DNA of 11,154 bases. Source: DAIOFH01 sp036745875. GTDB taxonomy: Bacteria; Planctomycetota; SZUA-567. Numbering within the stretch: the first letter of the stretch is position 1; the number at the start of each line of letters is the position of its first letter. The stretch is from assembly GCA_036745875.1 (NCBI GenBank), contig DAIOFH010000127.1, positions 1-11,154 of the forward strand. Reading direction: 5' to 3'. Made by a program: the position numbers and the translations under genes. This document shows, piece by piece, positions 1 to 6,272 of this stretch. The notes under the pieces were generated by a model, which worked only from the letters and a program-made list of their open reading frames with translations, searched no databases and was not told the DNA's origin.

Positions 1-16
1 AGCCGGCTAGCCGGCT
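1..16. repeat. GC-rich perfect palindrome at window edge
   Basis: The first 16 bases are AGCCGGCT written twice. AGCCGGCT is its own reverse complement, so the whole 16-mer is also a perfect palindrome. It lies about 30 bp downstream of the last gene of the minus-strand operon. It could be part of an operon-end hairpin or of a dispersed palindromic repeat. The window stops here, so neither a T-tract nor a longer stem can be seen. Confidence 0.4.
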
Positions 17-47
17 GGCCTCATTGTTTAGTTCGCTTGAAAACATC

Positions 48-977
48 TCACTTGGCGACAAAGGGAGCCATGGCTTTGCCGACGGTGGCGGCGAAGCCGC
101 GTCCGCTCAGTTCGCCCGGGTCCATGTCGGGGTTATAGATGGTCAGCTGGATGCCGATCGCCTTGGGAGAGCTCATGGCGACGCGGATCACGGTGGACAG
201 TTCGTCCCAGCTGAACCCGTCCGGATGCGGCGCGTCGCAGGACCACATGATGTCACGGTTGAGGACGTCCGCGTCGATGTGGATGAGGAAGCCTTCCGGG
301 CCTCCCGGCCTCGTGAGATGTGCGACCGCCTCTTCGGCCGCCAGTTCCACCCCAAGGATTCGCACTTCGTCGCTATTGAAGGCAAGCATGTCGTCCGGCA
401 GTTTCGGCGCGCGGTTCCTGGTCTGGACTGCGCCGTCGCCGTAACCGAAGATCACGATGTCGTCGTCGCGCAGGAGCGGCTTTCGGCCCTCGATGTTGGT
501 CACGACGTCCGGCCCGCGCCCGGTGGCGTAGCCGACGTCGCTGGCGGAAGCCGCGCCGAGGATGGTGCTGTGTTCGGGCGGGTACATGTCGGGGTGGCCG
601 TCGATGTAAAGGACGCCGTAGCGCCCGCGCCGCTTCATCGCCAGGGCGGTACCGAGAAGGATGGAGCAGTCCCCGCCCAGGACGACGGGAAATTCCTTGT
701 TGTCCAGTACTTTTTCGAACTCGTTGGCCAAGGTTATGGAATAGGCGTTGATTTCCTTGGGGTTCATGATCTGCGTCTCTGGGTCGCGCTCCTCTTTCCA
801 CTGCGGCGTCTCGAAGCGGCCGGCTCTGCGCGCATTGATGCGCTTGTCGAGTCCAGCGCCCAGAAGGACGTCAGGCATGCGCGCCACGCCAAGGTGCGTC
901 GCCATATGGCCAAGAACCGAGGGCGCCTCGATGACCGCGAACTTGCGCAGCAGGTTCTTGTCGACAGTATTGTTCAT
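48..977 (-). CDS. divergent arginase-family (ureohydrolase-fold) protein
   Basis: This 309-residue protein has the arginase/agmatinase fold signature and is close to the usual length of the family (about 300). GGDCS is at 101-105, DGHPD at 126-130 and DAD at 235-237. Family members use the equivalents of GGDHS, DAHxD and DxD to bind two Mn ions. Here the aspartates and the DGHPD histidine are kept, but the first metal-ligand histidine is Cys104. The C-terminal glutamate that holds the guanidinium group in arginases appears replaced, in the segment reading QLTIYNPD. I therefore do not expect classical arginase activity; hydrolysis of another C-N bond, or an altered metal site, is inference. 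The start at 977 is chosen because AGAGGAA lies 7 bases upstream; an ATG at 1046 would add 23 unlikely residues. It is the last gene of the operon, 115 bp after the TIGR04076 gene. The family call is firm but the substrate is unknown. Confidence 0.85.
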   Translation of the reverse strand: MNNTVDKNLLRKFAVIEAPSVLGHMATHLGVARMPDVLLGAGLDKRINARRAGRFETPQWKEERDPETQIMNPKEINAYSITLANEFEKVLDNKEFPVVLGGDCSILLGTALAMKRRGRYGVLYIDGHPDMYPPEHSTILGAASASDVGYATGRGPDVVTNIEGRKPLLRDDDIVIFGYGDGAVQTRNRAPKLPDDMLAFNSDEVRILGVELAAEEAVAHLTRPGGPEGFLIHIDADVLNRDIMWSCDAPHPDGFSWDELSTVIRVAMSSPKAIGIQLTIYNPDMDPGELSGRGFAATVGKAMAPFVAK

Positions 978-1092
978 TACAATTCCTCTCTTCTTGCAAT
1001 TTGTCAGAGTGCAGCACCGGTAATTCTGCATGTGCGACGTCCGCACTTCCGGCGTCCCGGATTATTCGTTCGTTGTAAGACAGTTTGTCCGC

Positions 1093-1401
1093 TCAGGCGG
1101 TTTCGCTTTCCCACGGTTCGACGAGAAAGACGACAGGCCTGAATCCGTCGGTGCAGGATGCGATCTGGCACTTGCCGTCCGCACTGCCGCACTCGGCATT
1201 TTGCCTGACCATGAGGATGTCCTTGAAGATGTCCGACCAGGCCCAGACGCAGAAGCCCTCGGGCACTTTGCGGCCGTCAGTCACGAAGACCTGCCCTTCT
1301 TCGCAACGGTGACAGGCTGGCATGGGTTTATCGGCGTATTTTGCGATTATTTCCGTCATCACCAGCCTTTTTAATACAGTGATCTTTACATACTTCGACA
1401 T
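1093..1401 (-). CDS. TIGR04076 family protein, small and cysteine-rich
   Basis: This is a 102-residue cytosolic protein of unknown function. It matches my memory of the TIGR04076 family: an opening VKITVLKR, a central PEGFCVWAWSDI (47-58) and a closing CTDGFRPVVF (83-92). Six cysteines (30, 33, 51, 71, 78, 83) include a CxxC at 30-33, so metal or Fe-S binding is possible but unproven. It has no signal peptide or membrane segment. The start at 1401 is supported by AAGGAG 6 bases upstream. That Shine-Dalgarno overlaps the TAA stop of the DUF1667 gene, leaving a 10-bp gap, so the two genes are probably translationally coupled. Its position between a redox module and a ureohydrolase-fold enzyme suggests an accessory role in this pathway. 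Confidence 0.85.
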   Translation of the reverse strand: MSKYVKITVLKRLVMTEIIAKYADKPMPACHRCEEGQVFVTDGRKVPEGFCVWAWSDIFKDILMVRQNAECGSADGKCQIASCTDGFRPVVFLVEPWESETA

Positions 1402-1411
1402 TTATTTCTCC

Positions 1412-1771
1412 TTAATCGGCAGAGCCGGTGGCCACGATGTCGCAGCCGGTTCCACAAATGTCGGCGACGACCACGTCCCCCACATGGACGGGAACAGACA
1501 TCACCACCCTGCGAATTTCATCCATGCACTGAAACATGGATTCTTTGGGAACAGGACGGTTGGAGCGCACCGCGACGAGCGGCACCGCCGCGCCCTCGAC
1601 TTTGACAATGGAGGTCAGAATGCGAACTGGAGCGATCACCTCGTTTTTGGCATATTCGACTCCGCGCTTGCACTGCGCCCCTTCGACGGATTTGATGTCC
1701 TTGCCGTCACTGTCGACGGTGATGGAGCAACCAATAGGACATGTTACACAGGTGACGATGTTTTGAGCCAT
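1412..1771 (-). CDS. DUF1667 protein, probable Fe-S partner of the FAD oxidoreductases
   Basis: This 119-residue protein has a cysteine cluster at its N-terminus: Cys8, Cys11 and Cys15 (CVTCPIGC at 8-15), followed by Cys34 in CKRG. The remainder, with APVRILT and PVPKESM, fits DUF1667. This family commonly sits beside GlpA-like glycerol-3-phosphate dehydrogenases and their FAD/NAD oxidoreductase partner. An Fe-S or electron-transfer role is inferred from the cysteines and this recurrent context. I place the start at 1771 because GGGAGG lies 8 bases upstream and the cysteine motif then falls at the normal N-terminal position. An upstream ATG at 1858 would add 29 atypical residues. The gap to the preceding oxidoreductase gene is 114 bp and contains a small hairpin. 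Confidence 0.88.
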   Translation of the reverse strand: MAQNIVTCVTCPIGCSITVDSDGKDIKSVEGAQCKRGVEYAKNEVIAPVRILTSIVKVEGAAVPLVAVRSNRPVPKESMFQCMDEIRRVVMSVPVHVGDVVVADICGTGCDIVATGSAD

Positions 1772-1813
1772 GATCAGGCCTCCCGCTTCAATAGCGCTAC
1801 AGGTGGTTTCATA

Positions 1814-1865
1814 AGCATGAAATGCTCTCTCCGGAGGCGGATTCACAAAGGCTTTCATCCGGAGA
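1814..1865. repeat. inverted repeats in the gap between the oxidoreductase and DUF1667 genes
   Basis: TCTCCGGA (1828-1835) and TCCGGAGA (1858-1865) form a perfect 8-bp stem with a 22-base loop. A smaller AGCAT/ATGCT stem with a 3-base loop lies at 1814-1826. No T-tract follows on the minus strand, so an intrinsic terminator is unlikely. An mRNA stability or processing element within the operon is possible but unproven. Confidence 0.35.
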
Positions 1866-1885
1866 AGAGGCTTGTGAGACCGCCT

Positions 1886-3148
1886 CTAGGCCGTTTCGCT
1901 TTTCAGGTTGATGGTCAGTTTTCCATTCGCAAGGTCGCTGGTGTTGACGGCGACATGTTCCATTTCGCCCGGATTCACCTTGATTGCCTTGCGGCTGGCG
2001 ACCGGTTTGCCGTTACAGTCCGCCTCTATCGTCACCTTGGCGTCGGGGCTGGAGACGCGGAAATAAAGAACCACTTTTTCCTCCTCGCCATTGAGCGTGA
2101 TGTGCTGTGGGCAGATATAGCGAACATTGGTCCCCGCTTCCGTCACCACTTCGCCCTTTGGCGCTTTTTGGCCCTGCATGGCGAATTTCGCCGCTTCACG
2201 GCCCGCCGTTTCGCTCTCCAGGGAGACATTGTCCACCAGGTCGTTGACGTGGACGACATTCCCCGACGCAAAGATGGTCGGCACGGACGTCTGCATCCGT
2301 TGGTTGACGACAGGGCCGTTTGTAACCGGACTAATCTCTATTCCCGCCTCGCGGCTCAGTTCATTCTCGGGAATAAGGCCGACGGACAGGAGAAGCGTGT
2401 CGCAGCGGTAGAGCTTTTCCGTGCCGGGGATCGGTTTTTTGTCCGCATCGACCTCGGACACCCACACGCCTTCAAGGCGCTCGGTGCCGACGATGCTGGT
2501 GACGGTGTGGGACAGCAGGAGCGGGATGCCGAAATCGTCAAGGCATTGGACCCTGTTCCGCGTGAGCCCCGCGAGATAGTCCATCAACTCCACCACCGCC
2601 ACGACCTTTGCGCCTTCCAGCGTCATGCGCCTGGCCATGATCATGCCGATGTCGCCGGAGCCGAGGATAACCACCTCGCGCCCGACCATCTGGTTCTGGC
2701 GGTTGATGAGCCTCTGCGCCGCGCCCGCGGTGTAGACCCCTGCGGGACGTGTGCCGGGTATCTGGATGTTGCCGCGTGTTCTTTCGCGGCAGCCCATGGC
2801 GAGAACAACGCTCTTCGCCTTGACCTGGATTATGCCGTGGTCGGCGTTGACGCAGAGTATGGTGCCGTCTTCCCTCACCTCGAGGACCATCGAGTTGAGC
2901 ATGCTTTCGACTCCGGCGTCTTTCGCCGCCTCGATAAAGCGCCCCGCGTACTCGGGCCCGGTGAGTTCTTCCTTGAAGTAGCCAAGGCCGAAGCCGGGGT
3001 GGATGCACTGCTGCAGGATGCCGCCGAGGGACGAATCGCGTTCGATCACCAATACCTTCCCGGCCCCTTCTTTTTTCGCCGCTACCGCCGCCGCCAGGCC
3101 CGCCGGGCCGCCGCCTATTATCGCGACATCACAATTGATTTCGTACAT
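1886..3148 (-). CDS. FAD/NAD(P)-dependent oxidoreductase, GlpB-like partner
   Basis: This 420-residue flavoprotein has two nucleotide-binding folds. GGGPAG (12-17) begins the FAD site, GSGDIG (163-168) begins the NAD(P) site, and FASGN (293-297) closes the FAD fold. There is no CxxC redox disulfide. The segment LQQCIHPGFGLG (45-56, Cys48) recurs in the oxidoreductases paired with GlpA-like dehydrogenases, to the best of my recollection. Residues 340-420 form a beta-rich tail. The likely role is to pass electrons from the upstream FAD/[2Fe-2S] dehydrogenase to NAD(P) or another carrier, in the cytosol. The start at 3148 has AGGAGA about 7 bases upstream. The neighbours (dehydrogenase upstream, DUF1667 downstream) support a three-protein complex. 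The family call is firm; the physiological acceptor is inferred. Confidence 0.88.
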   Translation of the reverse strand: MYEINCDVAIIGGGPAGLAAAVAAKKEGAGKVLVIERDSSLGGILQQCIHPGFGLGYFKEELTGPEYAGRFIEAAKDAGVESMLNSMVLEVREDGTILCVNADHGIIQVKAKSVVLAMGCRERTRGNIQIPGTRPAGVYTAGAAQRLINRQNQMVGREVVILGSGDIGMIMARRMTLEGAKVVAVVELMDYLAGLTRNRVQCLDDFGIPLLLSHTVTSIVGTERLEGVWVSEVDADKKPIPGTEKLYRCDTLLLSVGLIPENELSREAGIEISPVTNGPVVNQRMQTSVPTIFASGNVVHVNDLVDNVSLESETAGREAAKFAMQGQKAPKGEVVTEAGTNVRYICPQHITLNGEEEKVVLYFRVSSPDAKVTIEADCNGKPVASRKAIKVNPGEMEHVAVNTSDLANGKLTINLKSETA

Positions 3149-3162
3149 GGTTTTCTCCTCTA

Positions 3163-3266
3163 TTGCGTTTTCGCAAATAGTTGACCCTCAGACCTTGCGC
3201 GTTTTGGTTGATTCTACCTGAGCCCCGAAAACGCAGCGAGGGGGCCTACGTTTGCCAAAAACGCGC
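3163..3266. repeat. clustered GCGTTTT/AAAACGC inverted repeats between two operon genes
   Basis: The 117-bp gap between the dehydrogenase and oxidoreductase genes holds four copies of a GCG(T)4-type motif. TTGCG/CGCAA forms a stem with a TTTT loop (3163-3176). GCGCGTTTTGG (3197-3207) can pair either with AAAACGC (3228-3234) or, with one bulged A, with CCAAAAACGCGC (3255-3266), which runs into the dehydrogenase stop codon. The two longer pairings exclude each other. There is no T-run after the stems in the gene direction. This could be an RNA processing or stability element, or a dispersed repeat. Confidence 0.45.
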
Positions 3267-4705
3267 TAGCGCACGCTGCCGGTGATCATGAATGAGCCGT
3301 TCCTGTTTTTGTGCACCTCGCTCGCCGGGACATCCAGTTCCCTGGCGATGATTTCCAGGACGCGGGGGCCGCAGAAGCCGCCCTGGCAACGCCCCATCCC
3401 GGCCCGCACGCGACGCTTGATCGCATCCATGGAAAGCGCAGGGATCGGCCGCTTGATCGCGTCGATGATTTCACCTTCGGTGATGGTCTCGCAGCGGCAT
3501 ACGACCGTGCCGTAGCGCGGGTCGCGGCGGACAAGCGCGTCCTGTTCTTCGCGGGTCATTTCGTTGAAGCGCACCAGCCCCTGCCGCTTCGAGGTGAAAT
3601 CGTTCCGCAGGCTGGTCTTGAGGCCCTTGGAGAGTATGGTCTGGGCGACGTACTTCGCGATGGACACCGACAGCGTGAGGCCGGTGGAGCGGACGCCCGA
3701 AAGGTTGACGTAGCCGTGCAGGTCGTCGTACATGTCGACATGCAGGCCTTCCGGGTTGCGGTTGGGGCGCAGGCCGCTGTACTGGGTGATGCTGTCGCGG
3801 AGGTTGACGCCGGGGATGAGGCGGCGCACTTCCTCGGCGATGCTGTCGAGCCCCTCGGCCGTGACCGCCGTGTCCGCCTTGTCGCCAAGGTCCTCGGCTG
3901 TCGGGCCGACCAGCATGTTGCCGTGGATGGTCGGGCACATGAGTTTTCCCTTGGTCACCTTCGTCGGGATGGGGAGGACTATGCGCCGCACCTTGCAGGA
4001 GGTGTTTTTGTCGAGGATGAAGAACTGCCCGCGTCTGGGGACGACCGTGTAGTCCGCCTTCCCCACCATCGCCGCGATCTCGTCGCAGTACAGGGCGGCG
4101 GCGTTGATCACGTATTCCGTTTCGATGGTGCCGCCGGTCGTTTCGACCGACTTTATCTTGTTGTTCTCCGTGTTGATGCCGGTGACCTTGCTGTTCAGCA
4201 TGAACGACACGCCGTTGGCCTGCGCGTTTTCCGCCAGCGCGACCACCAGCAGGAACGGGTCGATGAGGTTTTCGCGCGGGATGTAGAGGCCGCCTTTCAC
4301 CTCGGGGTTGAGGTTGGGTTCCATTTCCAGGATCTGTTCGGCGGAAAGGTATTCGACGTCGTAGACCCTGTTCTTGAACGCCTTTTCCTTGATCGCCGGC
4401 AGCTGCTGGAACTGTTCGTCGGTTATCGCCGGCAGGATTGCGCCCAGCCTCTTGTAGGGGACCTCAAGGTCGCGGGTCAGTTCATCGTACATCGGGTTCG
4501 CCGCCACCACCAGCTCCGACTCGAGGGTGCCCGGGGACGCGTCGTATCCGGTGTGGATGATGGCGCTGTTCGACTTGGACGCGTCGCCGCCGACGTCCTC
4601 GTTCTTGTCCACGACAAGGATATCGAGATTGTATTTCGACAGTTCCCGCGCTATGGCGCTGCCGACCGCTCCGGCGCCTATCACCACCACATCCTTCTTA
4701 AGCAT
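3266..4705 (-). CDS. GlpA-like FAD-dependent dehydrogenase with C-terminal BFD [2Fe-2S] domain
   Basis: This 479-residue protein has a D-amino-acid-oxidase-type FAD domain with GAGAVG at 10-15 and the substrate-side segment SNSAIIHTGYDASPGTL (45-61). It ends in a bacterioferritin-associated-ferredoxin-like domain with CRCE (403-406) and CQGGFC (440-445). Cys403, Cys405, Cys440 and Cys445 should hold a [2Fe-2S] cluster. Relatives oxidise sn-glycerol 3-phosphate to dihydroxyacetone phosphate. Here I expect oxidation of the phosphorylated product of the kinase encoded just upstream, with electrons going to the next-encoded oxidoreductase. The segment GVRSTGLT (337-344) differs from the GIESPGLT I remember in ordinary members, which may reflect a changed substrate. 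It lacks membrane segments. AGGAGG lies 6 bases before the start at 4705, and the gap to the kinase gene is 62 bp. Confidence 0.87.
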   Translation of the reverse strand: MLKKDVVVIGAGAVGSAIARELSKYNLDILVVDKNEDVGGDASKSNSAIIHTGYDASPGTLESELVVAANPMYDELTRDLEVPYKRLGAILPAITDEQFQQLPAIKEKAFKNRVYDVEYLSAEQILEMEPNLNPEVKGGLYIPRENLIDPFLLVVALAENAQANGVSFMLNSKVTGINTENNKIKSVETTGGTIETEYVINAAALYCDEIAAMVGKADYTVVPRRGQFFILDKNTSCKVRRIVLPIPTKVTKGKLMCPTIHGNMLVGPTAEDLGDKADTAVTAEGLDSIAEEVRRLIPGVNLRDSITQYSGLRPNRNPEGLHVDMYDDLHGYVNLSGVRSTGLTLSVSIAKYVAQTILSKGLKTSLRNDFTSKRQGLVRFNEMTREEQDALVRRDPRYGTVVCRCETITEGEIIDAIKRPIPALSMDAIKRRVRAGMGRCQGGFCGPRVLEIIARELDVPASEVHKNRNGSFMITGSVR

Positions 4706-4767
4706 TTTCAGCCTCCTGCCGGGAAAATTCCCGCCCGTTTTCTATTCCTGCCCAAAAACTTCGGCCA

Positions 4768-6261
4768 TCAGTTCTCATCCCACGCCCTGGAGCGCTCCAC
4801 CGCCCGGTGCCAGTCGTACAGCAGTCCCTGCCGCTGGTCCTCGCTCATGTTCGGTTCGTAGCGGCAGTACAGCTTCCACTTGGTCGATAATTCGTCCAGG
4901 CTCTTGCACTCGCCTATTCCGAGGGCCGCCATGTATGCCGCGCCCAGCGCGGTCGTCTCGGATATCGCGGGCACGTCGACGGGGATGCCCATGATGTCGG
5001 CCTGGAACTGCATGAGGAACTTGTTGTGCACCATCCCGCCGTCGGCTCGCATGAACTTGATCTCCATGCCGGAGTCCTTGTTCATGACGTCGAGGTTGTC
5101 CTTCACCTGGTAGGCGACGCTCTCCAGCGTGGCGCGGACGATCTGTTCCTTGGTGGTGCCGCCGGTGAGGCCGACCATGGTGCCCCGCGCGTACTGGTCC
5201 CAGTGCGGCGCTGCCAGCCCGGCGAAGGCGGGCACGAAGAACATGCCACCCGTGTCCCCCGCCGCGATGGCCATTTCTTCGGTGTCCGCCGAGCTCTTTA
5301 TGATGTTCAGTTTGTCGCGCAGCCACTGGACCGCAGCCCCCGCGATGTAGATGCCGCCGTCCAGCGCGAAAGTCATCTTTCCGTCAAGCCCCCAGCCGAC
5401 AGTCGTCAAAAGGCCGTTTTCCGAAAAGACCGGCCTGTCGCCGCTGTTCATGAGCATGAAGCAGCCGGTGCCGTAGGTGGTTTTCACGGTGCCGGGGAGG
5501 TAGCAGGCCTGGCCGAACATCGCCGCCTGCTGGTCCACCATCGAGCCGGAGATCGGGATTTTCGCGCCGAAGAAATCCAGCGGGTCGGTATGGCCGTACA
5601 CTGCGGCGCTGTTGCAGATCTTCGGCAGAATATGTCGCGGGATGCCGATGACGCGCAGGATCTCGTCGTCCCAGTCGCCCGTCTTCAGGTTGAGGAGCAT
5701 GGTGCGCGAGGCCGTCGAATGGTCCGTGACATGGGCCTGGCCGTGCGTGAGCTTCCAGATCATCCAGCTGTCGAGGGTACCGGCGACGAGTTCGCCCGCT
5801 TCCGCCTTTTCCCGCGCGCCCTTGACGTTGTCGAGGATCCATTTGATCTTGGTGGCGCTGAAATACGCGTCTATCACCAGCCCGGTGCGTTCCCTGATCA
5901 TCGGCCCGGCTATTTCCGCGATGCTGTCCGCGTCCCGCGCCGTGCGGCGGTCCTGCCAGACGATCGCGTTGTAGACCGGGGTTCCGCTGCTCTTGTCCCA
6001 CACCATGCACGTCTCGCCTTGGTTGTCCAGGCCGATGCATGATAGGTCCTTGACGTCTATGCCTGCGTCGCGGGCGGCTATACAGACGGTGTCCAGGATG
6101 GAGTCCCATATTTCCATCGGGTCATGCTCGACCCAGCCGGGCCGGGGATAGATCTGCTGCAGTTCCCTGTACCCCCTGGCCACCACCTTCCATTCATCGT
6201 CGAGAATCAGGGCTGTCGTACCGGTCGTCCCCTGGTCCAGTCCCATGTAGTATTTGGCCAT
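4768..6261 (-). CDS. glycerol kinase-like FGGY carbohydrate kinase
   Basis: This 497-residue protein matches GlpK nearly end to end. DQGTT (9-13) is the phosphate-binding loop, and QIYPRPGWVEHDPMEIW (36-52), NAIVWQDRR, YGTGCFMLMN and the SMVDQQAA catalytic-aspartate region are all present. It should phosphorylate a polyol with ATP in the cytosol. In E. coli GlpK the NQRET motif supplies Arg and Glu that contact glycerol; here the motif is NQGET (80-84), so Gly82 replaces the arginine, while Glu83, the aspartate and the YGTGCF phenylalanine remain. A changed or broadened substrate is therefore plausible. I choose the ATG at 6261 because GGAGG lies 6 bases upstream. The alternative ATG at 6276 precedes that Shine-Dalgarno and overlaps the transporter stop (ATGA). 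The transporter stop is only 11 bp away. The family call is firm but glycerol as substrate is uncertain, so I give no gene symbol. Confidence 0.87.
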   Translation of the reverse strand: MAKYYMGLDQGTTGTTALILDDEWKVVARGYRELQQIYPRPGWVEHDPMEIWDSILDTVCIAARDAGIDVKDLSCIGLDNQGETCMVWDKSSGTPVYNAIVWQDRRTARDADSIAEIAGPMIRERTGLVIDAYFSATKIKWILDNVKGAREKAEAGELVAGTLDSWMIWKLTHGQAHVTDHSTASRTMLLNLKTGDWDDEILRVIGIPRHILPKICNSAAVYGHTDPLDFFGAKIPISGSMVDQQAAMFGQACYLPGTVKTTYGTGCFMLMNSGDRPVFSENGLLTTVGWGLDGKMTFALDGGIYIAGAAVQWLRDKLNIIKSSADTEEMAIAAGDTGGMFFVPAFAGLAAPHWDQYARGTMVGLTGGTTKEQIVRATLESVAYQVKDNLDVMNKDSGMEIKFMRADGGMVHNKFLMQFQADIMGIPVDVPAISETTALGAAYMAALGIGECKSLDELSTKWKLYCRYEPNMSEDQRQGLLYDWHRAVERSRAWDEN

Positions 6262-6272
6262 TTTCCGCCTCC

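Noticed and set aside
24..1142. Long plus-strand open frame opposite the arginase-family gene
   Set aside because: It is antisense to a gene with clear family motifs, its composition is that of a mirrored GC-rich frame, and it has no Shine-Dalgarno or recognisable domain.
1322..3184. 620-codon plus-strand open frame
   Set aside because: It lies opposite the FAD oxidoreductase, DUF1667 and TIGR04076 genes. Its histidine-, aspartate- and arginine-rich text is typical of the antisense of GC-rich coding DNA.
3311..4861. 516-codon plus-strand open frame
   Set aside because: It is antisense to the GlpA-like dehydrogenase with its intact FAD and [2Fe-2S] motifs. No independent coding evidence.
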